From positions 1-64,000 of the forward strand of contig JAGVAB010000070.1 of assembly GCA_020060485.1 (NCBI GenBank): a DNA stretch of 64,000 nt, in the 5' to 3' direction. The notes beneath the pieces were generated by a model that was given only the letters and a program-made list of their open reading frames with translations, ran no database searches and was not told the DNA's origin. The position numbers and the translations under genes are program-made. The DNA comes from Anaerolineales bacterium. Its GTDB lineage: Bacteria > Chloroflexota > Anaerolineae > Anaerolineales > Anaerolineaceae. This document shows positions 9,046-18,555 of this stretch, one piece after another (position 1 is the first letter of the stretch; each line of letters begins with the position of its first letter).

Positions 9046-10932
9046 ATGTATGGCTATAGTGGAAAGATACTGCATGTTGATCTGAAGGAAAAAAAGAATT
9101 GGGTAGAGGAGAAACCAGAGTCATGGTACAAGATTTATATTGGTGGCGTTTCCATGGCCACCCGCCTTTGCTGGGAGAACATTGAACCTGGTTGTGATCC
9201 TCTTGGCCCGGGCAATCCAATTTGCATTGCCAATGGGATTTTTGCCGGCACACCAGTTCCTGTTGGGGGAAAATACGGTTTGGCCTCAAAATCACCGCTC
9301 ACCGGTTTGATCGGAGACAGTCTTTCGGGCAGCTGGTTTAGCGTTGCCCTTAAACGCGCCGGTTGGGATGGGATCGTGGTACATAACAGCAGCGATGAAT
9401 GGGTTTACCTCTTCATTGATGATAACCGCGTGCAATTTCGCAGTGCAAAAAAATTGATAGGAATGGGCACTTTCGAGACGGAAGAAGCGATCCGGGAAGA
9501 GCTTGGGGATGACCAGGTGCGTTCGGCCACTATTGGCGCATGTGGTGAAAACCTTGTCCTGTTTGCCAATGTGACCAATGATGGCCGGCAGGCAGGGCGA
9601 ACTGGTCACGGTGCGGTCTGGGGCTCAAAAAAGATTAAGGCTATTTCAGTGCGCGGCACACATGGGGTGAGCGTGGCAGATCCGCAGACGCTGCTTAAAC
9701 TCTCTTTTGATATCACTGAGGCCGCACAAGGGCCGCACACCTCCAAGTACCGCTTACTGGGCACATCCACCAATGTACTGAACATGAACCAGCTTGGCCT
9801 GCTGCCAACCCGCAACTATCAGGAGGGTTGGTTTGAAGATGCCGAATTGGTCAGCGGGGAATACCTTGACGAACATCATAAAGTAAAGGTTGTAGCATGC
9901 GCACAATGCCCAATCGCCTGTGAGCAAATGTCTGTTGTTCGTGATGGGCCTTATGAAGGAGCAATGACGGGCATTGAGTATGAATGCCTGTTCGCTATGA
10001 GTTCCAATTGCGGCATCAGCGACATGCGAGCAGCAATTAAAATGATTTCTATTTGCGATGAAAATGGTATGGATGCCATGAGCGGCGGCGTGACGGTATC
10101 CTGGACAATGGAATCCTTTGAACGCGGCGTCTTCAAAAAAGAAGATTTCAAGTGCAAGAAATACCCTGAAGGTTTTGAACCCAATTTTGGCAACGGCGAA
10201 GCCGGTGTAACTTTACTGGAAATGATCCGCGATCGAGAAGGAATTGGCGACAGGCTGGCATTGGGCACGAAACGCGCCAGCGCCATAACAGACAAGGAAC
10301 GCGGCAGTGAGACCTACAAGTGGGCAATGAACTCAAAAGGTCTGGAAGCTCCCGGTTATGATGCCCGAGGCCTGAAAACCTTTGCTGTCGGTCTGGCTGC
10401 CGGTACACGTGGTGGCTGCCACAATCGCTCAGCAGCTTACGATGCAGATATCAAGGGCGATGTTGACCGATTTACAATCGACAACACCCGCGGCGAGGTT
10501 GCCAAAGAAGCAGAAGAATATGCGGCAGTTTATGATACTCTGCCGCTGTGCAAGTTTATTCGCCGCTGTTTCACTGGAAAAGCCGACCGTTCAGGAGCAT
10601 GGCCCACGATTGCCAGCCTGATCAATGCTACAACTGGTTGGGAATTCGGCTATGATGATATCGATCTGATTGGGGCGCGTGCTCACACCATTAAAAAGGC
10701 CTTCAATATTCGTGAAGGCTGGAAGCGCTCTGATGATGACCTGCCCTACCGTTGGAAGCATGATCCCATGACCAAAGGCGCATCCGCAGGGCATGTGGTT
10801 TCAGACGAAGAATTGGTTCAGCTCCTTGATATGTATTATGAAGCCAAAGGCTGGACAAAAGAAGGGTTGATCCCCAAAGAGCAATTGGTTTCCTTGGGAA
10901 TGCCAGACGTAGCAGAAGCGATCGGCGTTTAG
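9046..10932 (+). CDS. Tungsten-dependent aldehyde:ferredoxin oxidoreductase family protein
   Basis: The protein has 628 residues, AOR family length. The N-terminal domain (about 1-205) begins MYGYSGKILHVDL and contains the GKYGLASKSPLTG and GRTGHGAVWGSKK pterin-binding stretches. The 4Fe-4S cluster ligands are C285, C288 and C292 (CAQCPIAC) and C502 (TLPLCKF), nearly the numbering of the Pyrococcus enzyme. It should oxidise an aldehyde to an acid or run in reverse with low-potential electrons. The substrate is not evident. BamB, the benzoyl-CoA reductase subunit, belongs to the same family and cannot be fully excluded. AAGGAG precedes the ATG. Downstream electron-transfer genes suggest the electrons go to an Hdr/hydrogenase complex. 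Confidence 0.88.
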   Translation: MYGYSGKILHVDLKEKKNWVEEKPESWYKIYIGGVSMATRLCWENIEPGCDPLGPGNPICIANGIFAGTPVPVGGKYGLASKSPLTGLIGDSLSGSWFSVALKRAGWDGIVVHNSSDEWVYLFIDDNRVQFRSAKKLIGMGTFETEEAIREELGDDQVRSATIGACGENLVLFANVTNDGRQAGRTGHGAVWGSKKIKAISVRGTHGVSVADPQTLLKLSFDITEAAQGPHTSKYRLLGTSTNVLNMNQLGLLPTRNYQEGWFEDAELVSGEYLDEHHKVKVVACAQCPIACEQMSVVRDGPYEGAMTGIEYECLFAMSSNCGISDMRAAIKMISICDENGMDAMSGGVTVSWTMESFERGVFKKEDFKCKKYPEGFEPNFGNGEAGVTLLEMIRDREGIGDRLALGTKRASAITDKERGSETYKWAMNSKGLEAPGYDARGLKTFAVGLAAGTRGGCHNRSAAYDADIKGDVDRFTIDNTRGEVAKEAEEYAAVYDTLPLCKFIRRCFTGKADRSGAWPTIASLINATTGWEFGYDDIDLIGARAHTIKKAFNIREGWKRSDDDLPYRWKHDPMTKGASAGHVVSDEELVQLLDMYYEAKGWTKEGLIPKEQLVSLGMPDVAEAIGV

Positions 10933-10959
10933 TGTTGGTAATAGACGAAGGAGAAAATC

Positions 10960-11448
10960 ATGGCAACCTCAACTTCCAAATATAAGTATATTGCCTGCGA
11001 CCCACAAAAATGTGTTGGCTGTCAGTTGTGCGAATACATTTGTTCTTACACAAAAACGGGGGAATTCAATACATATCGCAGCCGCATTCGCACAGTGCGC
11101 GCAGAAGAAGTGTTGATCACTGCGATCGCCTGCCGCACCTGCGAAGATGCGCCCTGTGTCATTGCCTGCACCCGGGATGCCCTTACCCAGGATCCTGAGA
11201 CAGGCATCATTCGGATCGACCCAAGCCGTTGTGATGGCTGTGCCTGGTGCATTGAGGCATGTGATTTCGGCGCAATTTCCATCAATCCGGCTTCCAAGCT
11301 GGCTGAAATGTGTGACCAGTGCGAAGACGTGGAAGGCGGCCCGCAGTGTGTGATCTGGTGCCCGAAGGATGCACTGGAATTAACCACGCCAGATCAGCGC
11401 GCCCAGAAAGCGCGTCACAAACTTGCAACGGAAGATACACTCAAATAG
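10960..11448 (+). CDS. 4Fe-4S electron-transfer protein (HycB/CooF/BamC type)
   Basis: The protein has 162 residues with four cysteine clusters for cubane centres: CVGCQLCEYIC, CRTCEDAPCVIAC, CDGCAWCIEAC and CDQCEDVEGGPQCVIWC. This is the DMSO reductase beta-subunit/HycB arrangement. It probably wires the AOR to the Hdr subunits encoded next. It lies 27 bp after the AOR gene with its own GGAG. Confidence 0.88.
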   Translation: MATSTSKYKYIACDPQKCVGCQLCEYICSYTKTGEFNTYRSRIRTVRAEEVLITAIACRTCEDAPCVIACTRDALTQDPETGIIRIDPSRCDGCAWCIEACDFGAISINPASKLAEMCDQCEDVEGGPQCVIWCPKDALELTTPDQRAQKARHKLATEDTLK

Positions 11449-11506
11449 CTGGGTACGTGAACCCACAAAGAATCTGTCAAACCGTCTTAGAACCAAGAGG
11501 AGCCAG

Positions 11507-14020
11507 ATGACCGAAAACATAGGCAATGAAGAGCTCCGCATCGGCGTATATATCTGTCACTGCGGCAGCAATATTGCAGGGGTAATTGACCCCAAGGCAG
11601 TGGTGGAATTTAGCGAAGGGCTTCCTGGTGTGGTGCGTGCCACCGACACGCTCTACGCCTGTGCCGACAGCGGGCAACGTTTGATCAAGGAAGATATCCA
11701 GAAATATGGACTGAACCGGGTGGTGGTTTCAGCCTGTTCCGTGCGTATGCATGAGCCAACATTCCGCGCTGCGGTTTCTGAAGCGGGATTGAATCCTTTC
11801 CTGATGGAAATGGCAAATATTCGTGAGCAATGCACCTGGGCGCATGGACATGACCCGGAAGGCGCACTGAAGAAGGCCAAAGACCTGACTGCTGCGGCCA
11901 TAGCCAAATCCAGCTTCCTCACTCCCCTGGACATGATCAAGGTGCCCGTGACCAAGAGGGCTATGGTGATCGGCGGCGGTGTAGCCGGTATCAGCGCTGC
12001 CCTCGACCTTGCCGACCAGGGCATCAAGACCATCCTTGTTGAAAAAGAACCGACCATTGGCGGGGTGATGGCTCAGCTCAACAAGACCTTCCCCACCATG
12101 GATTGCAGTATATGAATTCTTGCACCAAAAATGGTTGACGCGGCGCGTCACCCCAACGTAGAAATTCGAGCATATACTGAGGTTGAGCGGATTGATGGCT
12201 TTGTAGGCAATTTCAAGGTCCAACTCCGCGAGAAAGCAAAATACGTACTGGCTGACCGCTGTAACGGCTGCGGTGACTGCGCTAAAGCCTGTCCCATCGA
12301 AGTGCCTAATTACTTCGAAATGGACCTGGCACCGCGCAAGGCTGCCTATGTGCCCATGAGCCAGTCGGTTCCCTTGATTTACAATATCGATATGGACGCC
12401 TGCATCCACTGTTACAAGTGTGTGGATGCCTGTGGCAAGCTGGAAGCCATCGATTTTGCAATGGAAGACAAACTGGTATGGGAAGATATTGGGGCAATTA
12501 TCCTGGCAACCGGGTATACACATTTTGATGCTACGCTGATCCCGGAATATGGATATGGGCGTTTTCCAAATGTAATCACTTCCATGGAAATGGAGCGACT
12601 GAACAATTCGGCCGGCCCGACCGCCGGTGATCTGGTGCGTCCCAGCGACAACACCAACCCCAAGCGCATGGCTTTCATCAATTGTGTGGGATCGCGGGAT
12701 AAACGATTCTACCCGTGGTGCTCCAACTTCTGCTGCATGTACTCGATCAAGAATGCAGTACTGCTCAAGCAGATGTACCCGGACAGCGATATCACCATCT
12801 ATTACATGGACATTCGCACCCCCTCAAAGGGCTATGAAGAATTCTACGACCGGGCGCGTGAAATGGGAGTTCATTTCATTCAGGGACGTCCCAGCCTGAT
12901 CACAGAAGACGAAGTCACCCATAATCTGTATGTGCATTCGGAAGATGTGTCCCTTGGAAAAGTGATCGAGCATGAATACGATATGGTCATGCTGAACCAG
13001 GCAGCCATCCCGCAGCTCGATCAGAATTTAATGAGTTCTTTAACGAACGCATCACAGAGCCCTGGCGGCTGGTTCATGGAATACCATCCCAAGCTGCGTC
13101 CGATGGACAGTCCTACCGATGGTGTTTTCCTGGCGGGTGCCTGCCAGGGACCTAAAGATATCCCCAGCAGTGTTGCCCAGGGCTCAGCCGCTGCTTCACG
13201 GGCTGGCCGCATTCTCCATTCTGATGAATGGGAGATCGAGCCTATTGTAGCTTTTGTGTGGGAAGATCGTTGTGTCAGTGCCGATGGAAAGAAGTGCGGG
13301 ATTTGTTCCCAAGCATGCCCTTATGGTGCCATTGAATATCAGCAGGGGCAGGCGGCTGAGGTTATCACTGCCAAATGCCATGGATGTGGCGGCTGTGTGG
13401 CAGAATGCCCGCATAACGCCATAACCCAACTTCACTTTACCGATGCCCAGGTACTGGCGCAAATCCATGCCTTGTTGGCTGAAAAGCCGGAAGAAAAGAT
13501 ACTTGCCTTCCGCTGTCACTGGTGCTCCTATGGTGGAGCCGACCTGGCAGGAACCAGCCACTTTGAATATACAGCCAATGAACGCGGCTTGCGGGTGATG
13601 TGTTCTGCCCGTATGGATAACGACTTCATCTACGAAGCATTCAAGCTGGGCGCTGGCGCGGTTTTATACTCCGGCTGTCATCCGCAAGACTGCCATTACA
13701 TCACAGGCCAAATCGTTGGCGCAACTCGCGCGGACCGCTTGCAAAAAGCTTTCGAGAAAATGGAGATGACCCCCGGACGCTTCCGGGTGGAATGGATTAG
13801 CGCGGCCGAGGGTGATAAATACGCTCGCGTGCTGAATGAAATGCAGGCCGTTTTGGACGATTTGCCAAAAGAAAAATTGATGGCAGAAATTGAAAGTTTG
13901 CGCCCAACCATGGAGAAGCGCGCCCACCGTCTGCGGGACGTGCCTGGCGTAGAAGCAGCCTATGATTTCTCCGAAAAGATTGAGAAGATCATGATCCAGG
14001 AGGACGCACATGAGTCATAG
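11507..14020 (+). CDS. hdrA: HdrA-MvhD fusion, selenocysteine-containing (UGA at 12113)
   Basis: Read through an in-frame TGA at 12113-12115, this is one gene of 837 residues. The reading frame continues unbroken, and the flanking residues (TMDCSI, then ILAPKMV) match the HdrA block that normally reads CSxCILAPKM, so TGA replaces a cysteine codon as Sec203. Order of parts: N-terminal HdrA domain, FAD-binding GGGVAGISAAL near 155-165, Sec203, ferredoxin CNGCGDCAKACP and CIHCYKCVDAC, the HdrA cluster motif C-x11-C-x3-CC starting at C393, further ferredoxin clusters near 590-630, then an MvhD domain (FRCHWCSYGGAD) from about 660. HdrA is the flavin that bifurcates electrons. HdrA selenoproteins are known from Methanococcus. 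The start is chosen at ATG 11507 after AAGAGGAG. Confidence 0.9.
12113..12155 (+). promoter_or_regulatory. Selenocysteine UGA codon with bacterial SECIS-like hairpin
   Basis: TGA at 12113-12115 is followed by a hairpin with a 6-bp perfect stem (12136-12141 with 12145-12150), extended below by a mismatch and two G-C pairs. Its apical loop is GGC. The loop begins 26 nt after the UGA with G in the first position. Both features meet the usual description of bacterial SECIS elements, which sit directly downstream in the coding region. The structure was folded by eye. Confidence 0.7.
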
Positions 14021-14972
14021 CCTCCACGCTCCAGAAACCTTTGCTGACCGGGTGCGCAGTATTCCCGGTGGAGAACATCTTGAACTTTGCTATTCATGTG
14101 GCACATGTGTATCCAAATGCCTGATCCAGCAAAAAATGGAGCCTGAATATAACCCCCGCCGCCTGCTGCGAATGGTCATGATGGGCATGGAGCAGGAAGC
14201 TTTTGAAAGCCCAACCACCTGGCTATGCTCCGCCTGCGATCTGTGTTACCCGGCCTGTCCACAGCAGATCCACATCTCCGGTGTGATTGGGGCTGTGAAA
14301 AGCCTGGCGGTTGAGAAGGGCCTCTCCTCGCCACTGGATACAGTGGTGGTGGACGAAGTTCTATGCTCTGGCTGCGGCATATGCGTGATGGCCTGCCCCT
14401 ATGAGGCTCCACATCTGATCGAAAAAGCGGTTGACGGCAAAATGGACCGTTTCTCCGAAGTGGATGTTAATCGTTGTATGGGCTGCGGCATTTGCGTGGC
14501 CGCCTGCCCGATGGGTGCCATCGCCCGTGAGGGCGTCAGTAATACCGAGATCGCCCAGCAAATCCCTTACCAGGTTGCTGAAACCAGCACCCCCTCAATG
14601 GTGGTCTTTATCTGTGATTGGTGTTTGCGGGCAGACACTGATCTGGAATTACTTGAAAGCTATCCTGACAATGTAAGCATCATTCATATCCCTTGTTCGG
14701 GACGCATTGATCCTCAAATGGCTTTGCTGGCGCTGCGTTCAGGCATCTCGGGGGTGCTGGTATGCGGTTGCCAACCCGGTGAATGTCATTACCAACGCGG
14801 AACAGATGTAGCAACCTGCAAGATCAGTCTTTTGGACCGTATGTTCGGGCAGATGGATTTAGCGGACGGCAGGGTACGCTTTGTGCAAATTGGTACCCAG
14901 GACCGCGGCCGCATTCGCAAGGAAGTGGACCAAATGCTCAGCCATCTGACAGCAATCCAGGAGGTACACTAA
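14010..14972 (+). CDS. HdrC-ferredoxin-MvhD fusion protein
   Basis: The protein has 320 residues. Residues 1-110 resemble HdrC, with two cysteine clusters (CYSCGTCVSKC and CSACDLCYPAC). Residues 110-175 carry two ferredoxin clusters (CSGCGICVMACP and CMGCGICVAACP). From about 195 an MvhD-like domain begins (VVFICDWC), with CQPGECHY near residue 255. It would link the hydrogenase to HdrA. The start overlaps the end of hdrA by 11 bp and AGGAGG precedes it. No CCG-type HdrB domain is present here or next door, so the classic HdrB catalytic subunit is missing. Confidence 0.82.
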   Translation: MSHSLHAPETFADRVRSIPGGEHLELCYSCGTCVSKCLIQQKMEPEYNPRRLLRMVMMGMEQEAFESPTTWLCSACDLCYPACPQQIHISGVIGAVKSLAVEKGLSSPLDTVVVDEVLCSGCGICVMACPYEAPHLIEKAVDGKMDRFSEVDVNRCMGCGICVAACPMGAIAREGVSNTEIAQQIPYQVAETSTPSMVVFICDWCLRADTDLELLESYPDNVSIIHIPCSGRIDPQMALLALRSGISGVLVCGCQPGECHYQRGTDVATCKISLLDRMFGQMDLADGRVRFVQIGTQDRGRIRKEVDQMLSHLTAIQEVH

Positions 14973-15946
14973 TGGCAGACAAACCAAAAATCGCCTTCTA
15001 CTGGGCTGCAAGTTGTGGCGGCTGCGAAATTACGATCACCGAGCTTGGTATGCGTTTGATCGATATCGGCGACCAGGTGGACATTGTATTTTGGCCTTGT
15101 GCCATGGATTTTAAATACGACGATGTGCGCGCCTTGCAAGACAAAGAAATCGATATTTGTTTTTTCAATGGTGCTATTCGCAATACCGAGAACGAAGAAA
15201 TAGCACATTTGCTGCGACAGAAATCAAAAGTAATGGTGGCCTTCGGTGCCTGCTCACACCTGGGCGGAATTCCGGGACTGGCCAATTTGGCTGATACTGA
15301 ATCGATCATCCAGCGCGTGTATTGCACCACACCTTCGCTGGACGAGACGCGCGGCACCCTGCCACAAATTTCCTGTGAAGTACCAGAAGGCCGGATAACC
15401 ATCCCTGAGATGTATGACCATGTGAAAACCTTGGCGCAAACCGTTGAGGTGGATTACTTTATGCCCGGCTGCCCGCCTGTTGTTGACCAGGTTTGGACTG
15501 TAATGCAAATTGTACTGGCTGGCGAACTTCCCGAGGCGGGCGCCACGATTGGCGTGGACGAGAAGACCAATTGTGATGTCTGCCCCCGTCAAAAAGGGCG
15601 TAGCGGTCTGCGCATCAAAGAATTCAAACGCCCGCACGAAGTAGAATTGGATCCTGAGACCTGTTTTTTGGCGCAAGGGATCATCTGCTGTGGCCCCGCC
15701 ACACGCTCTGGTTGCGGTTTGCCATGTCTTACTGCCAATATGCCCTGCAGAGGCTGCTACGGGCCTCCTGAGGGCGTTACAGACCAGGGTAGCAAGCTGC
15801 TCAGCGCCGTGGCAGCCTTGATCGACACCGATGACCCGGCTGAACTACAGCGAATCCTGGATACGGTCGTTGATCCTGTCGGCACTTTTTACCGGTTCAG
15901 TCTGGCAGATTCCATCCTGAGTGAGCTGAAACACAACCGCTCATGA
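14972..15946 (+). CDS. mvhG: [NiFe] hydrogenase small subunit, MvhG type
   Basis: The protein has 324 residues. The N-terminal WAASCGGCEI motif binds the proximal 4Fe-4S cluster. Other cysteines (FGACSH, MPGCPP, and a C-terminal cysteine-rich part with CCGPATRSGC and CRGC) suit the F420-non-reducing, group 3 MvhG family. There is no Tat signal or membrane segment, so it is cytoplasmic. The ATG shares one base with the stop of the preceding gene. GGAGG lies upstream. The reading frame is open further upstream but that part overlaps the HdrC gene. Confidence 0.88.
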   Translation: MADKPKIAFYWAASCGGCEITITELGMRLIDIGDQVDIVFWPCAMDFKYDDVRALQDKEIDICFFNGAIRNTENEEIAHLLRQKSKVMVAFGACSHLGGIPGLANLADTESIIQRVYCTTPSLDETRGTLPQISCEVPEGRITIPEMYDHVKTLAQTVEVDYFMPGCPPVVDQVWTVMQIVLAGELPEAGATIGVDEKTNCDVCPRQKGRSGLRIKEFKRPHEVELDPETCFLAQGIICCGPATRSGCGLPCLTANMPCRGCYGPPEGVTDQGSKLLSAVAALIDTDDPAELQRILDTVVDPVGTFYRFSLADSILSELKHNRS

Positions 15947-15982
15947 AGAATGACGGCTGACCAGAAAGACAGGTGTAAATTT

Positions 15983-17449
15983 ATGAAAACGAAGATATCT
16001 GTAGATCCGATCACTCGCCTGGAAGGGCATGGGCGCATTGACCTTTTTCTGAATGACGAGGGCGGCTTGGAAAACGCCTACATGATCGTGCCGGAGTTAC
16101 GCGGATTCGAGAAATTCTGTGAAAACCGCCCGGTGGAAGAAATGCCGCGCATTACCCAGCGGATTTGCGGTGTGTGCCCAGTGGCTCACCATCTTGCCGC
16201 CGCCAAAGCTGGCGACGCAGTTTATCATGTTGACCCCCCGCCCGCTGCCAAAAAGATACGCGAACTGATGAACTCCGCCTTTTTTGTGGCCGACCACGCC
16301 ACCCATTTTTATGTGTTGGGCGGCCCCGACTTTATCGTAGGGCCAGACGCCCCCAAAAGCGAACGCAATATTTTGGGGGTGGTGCGCAAGGTGGGCCGAG
16401 AGATTGGCGCCCGTGTCATGGAATTGTTGAAGGACAATCACGAGATATGCGCCATTATTGGGGGCAGGTACATCCACTCTGTGGGGGCCATTGTAGGCGG
16501 CGTGAGCAAACCGCTGACCAAAGAAAATCAAGCCAGGATTCTGGAACTGGCAAAGAAGTCAGTTGAAACTGCCAAATTCACCCTGGAACTATTCAACAAG
16601 ATCGTTCTGGAAAACAAAGAATATCTTGACCTGATCCTGAGTGATGCTTTTCTGCACCGTACTTATTACATGGGACTGGTGGATGAAAACAACAAGGTTA
16701 ATTTCTATGACGGCAAAGTGCGCGTGGTTGGACCGGATGGCACAGAGCTGCTAAAATATGGCCCCAGCGAATATCTGGATGTCATTGCAGAACATATTGA
16801 ACCCTGGACCTACTTGAAATTCCCCTATCTGAAGAAAGTGGGCTGGAAAGGTCTGGTGGATGGCCCCGATAGCGGCGTTTATCGCGCCTCGCCGCTTGGC
16901 CGTCTGAATGTTTCTGATGGCATGGCTACTCCTTTTGCCCAGGCTGAGTATGAACGCTTCTTCGCTACCCTGGGTGGGAAGCCGGTGCATTCCACACTGG
17001 CAACTCACTGGGCGCGTCTGGTTGAACTGCTATACGCAGCTGAGCGGTCTGTGGAGCTTGCCCTGGATGACGAGATCACTAGTGACAATTACAGAACCAT
17101 CCCCACCGAAACACCGGATGAAGGCGTCGGTATCATCGAGGCACCGCGCGGCACGCTGACCCACCATTACACTACAGATGATCGTGGTCTGCTTAAGAGT
17201 GTGAACTTGATCGTGGGCACAACCAACAACTATGCGGCCATTGATATGTCGATCAAGAAAGCAGCGCAAAGTTTGATCGTTGCCGGCCAACCGGTTAGTG
17301 ATACTGTGCTCAACAAGATCGAAATGGCCTTTCGCACCTACGACCCATGCCTGGGGTGCGCCACGCACCCTACCACAGGAGAATCGCCGCTGCTGGTCAA
17401 GGTTTTTGATCACAACCGCACTCTTGTTCAAGAGATCCGGCGAGACTAG
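15983..17449 (+). CDS. mvhA: [NiFe] hydrogenase large subunit, MvhA type
   Basis: The protein has 488 residues. The four nickel ligands are present: RICGVCP near residues 60-66 and DPCLGCATH near 454-462. The N-terminal ITRLEGHG is also typical. It should oxidise H2 or make it in the cytoplasm, with MvhG passing electrons to MvhD and HdrA. After the second CxxC and its histidine, about 26 further residues may be removed in maturation. The ATG at 15983 is chosen because AGGTG lies before it and the family starts here. An upstream ATG at 15950 lacks support. Confidence 0.9.
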   Translation: MKTKISVDPITRLEGHGRIDLFLNDEGGLENAYMIVPELRGFEKFCENRPVEEMPRITQRICGVCPVAHHLAAAKAGDAVYHVDPPPAAKKIRELMNSAFFVADHATHFYVLGGPDFIVGPDAPKSERNILGVVRKVGREIGARVMELLKDNHEICAIIGGRYIHSVGAIVGGVSKPLTKENQARILELAKKSVETAKFTLELFNKIVLENKEYLDLILSDAFLHRTYYMGLVDENNKVNFYDGKVRVVGPDGTELLKYGPSEYLDVIAEHIEPWTYLKFPYLKKVGWKGLVDGPDSGVYRASPLGRLNVSDGMATPFAQAEYERFFATLGGKPVHSTLATHWARLVELLYAAERSVELALDDEITSDNYRTIPTETPDEGVGIIEAPRGTLTHHYTTDDRGLLKSVNLIVGTTNNYAAIDMSIKKAAQSLIVAGQPVSDTVLNKIEMAFRTYDPCLGCATHPTTGESPLLVKVFDHNRTLVQEIRRD

Positions 17450-17457
17450 GAGATATC

Positions 17458-18423
17458 ATGAGCGCGCGAGGAATGACACAGAAAACACGGACTGAACATA
17501 AGATTGTACTGGAAAGGCCAATGGTCACCCGCCATTATGTGATGACGTGGAATCTCGATTATTGCGTTGGCTGCGAAATTGGTCCCCTTGCTTGTCCCAA
17601 GGATGCCATCACCCATGTGGATGGCGAACTGCTGGATGGCCGGCTGGTCAGCAAGCAAAGCGTGGATATTGACCCGGAAAAATGTGTGCTATGCGGGATA
17701 TGTGAAGTCATGTGCCCCAAGAACGCCATTTCGATGACGATCAATGGCGTGGAAGAGAATCCGGCCCTCAAATACGGAGCATTTCCTGAATTGATCCAGT
17801 CCACGATCTTTGAAAAAGACGGTTTCAATTGGGAACTGAAAGATTTTGTCATCTCCAATTGTCCAACCCAGGTCATCAGCTACAGCGAGGAAGAGAACAC
17901 CCTGCTGGTGGACGATGCGCACTGCATACGCTGTCGGCAGTGTGAAATTGCCAGTGATGGCGCCTTTACTGTACAGCAGCCCTGGCAGGGCAAGGTTGAA
18001 TTGCACAGGGAGCTTTGTGTTGAGGGCTGCAAAGCATGCGCCGACATTTGCCCAACCCGTGCCTTGCACATCGGTGAAGATAATCAACTTGTGTTGGCCG
18101 ATTATTATTGCATCAAATGTGGAGCATGTATGCAGGTATGTCCAGTTAAAAGGGAGTATGAAGAGACAGAAGTGACCTACCAGGCATCCGGGATGGAGAT
18201 TAAACGCCAGCACAAGAAGGTCACCAACCAGGACCAACTTCCCATTTGGGTGGAACGCTGGCGCATTGGCCATGAGCCGGTGGAGAGCGGGTCATGGATT
18301 GAGGCATTGAGAAAGCTGGCAGATGACAAAGCCGGTATGCTCGAGCTGGATAAAAAGCGCGCCCTGCGCCGCCGCGACTTGCTCAAGGCCTTGCCAGGGA
18401 GCAAGGCTTTACTGGAGAAGTAA
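17458..18423 (+). CDS. Polyferredoxin of the Hdr-hydrogenase operon
   Basis: The protein has 321 residues with several cysteine groups: CVGCEIGPLACP near residue 36, CVLCGICEVMCP near 77, CIRCRQC near 157, CVEGCKACADICP and CIKCGACMQVCP in the 185-230 range. Some clusters have irregular spacing, so not all may bind 4Fe-4S. The C-terminal 80 residues are charged and helical. It is the last gene of the operon, 8 bp after mvhA, and a terminator follows. It may pass electrons to or from free ferredoxin. Confidence 0.8.
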   Translation: MSARGMTQKTRTEHKIVLERPMVTRHYVMTWNLDYCVGCEIGPLACPKDAITHVDGELLDGRLVSKQSVDIDPEKCVLCGICEVMCPKNAISMTINGVEENPALKYGAFPELIQSTIFEKDGFNWELKDFVISNCPTQVISYSEEENTLLVDDAHCIRCRQCEIASDGAFTVQQPWQGKVELHRELCVEGCKACADICPTRALHIGEDNQLVLADYYCIKCGACMQVCPVKREYEETEVTYQASGMEIKRQHKKVTNQDQLPIWVERWRIGHEPVESGSWIEALRKLADDKAGMLELDKKRALRRRDLLKALPGSKALLEK

Positions 18424-18459
18424 TACACAATATTACCTGAACGTGCAAATCAGGAAAGT

Positions 18460-18492
18460 AAAGCAGCGATGGTATCCGTCGCTGCTTTTATG
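18460..18492 (+). terminator. Terminator of the AOR-Hdr-Mvh operon
   Basis: A perfect 10-bp stem (18460-18469 with 18479-18488) has a 9-nt loop and is followed by a T-rich stretch. It lies 36 bp after the polyferredoxin stop. Confidence 0.8.
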
Positions 18493-18555
18493 TTTACGCC
18501 AATTGTTTCTTGACTTACAATTAAGAACAATCACTTGATCACTAGAGGCCGTTTA

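Noticed and set aside
11507..14020. hdrA as two genes or as a pseudogene broken at the TGA
   Set aside because: The TGA sits exactly at the conserved cysteine position, the frame continues without loss, and a SECIS-like hairpin follows.
9046..18423. A Bam-type benzoyl-CoA reductase cluster
   Set aside because: The AOR and Hdr parts fit, but NuoEFG-like genes are absent and a [NiFe] hydrogenase is present instead. The AOR itself could still be BamB-like.
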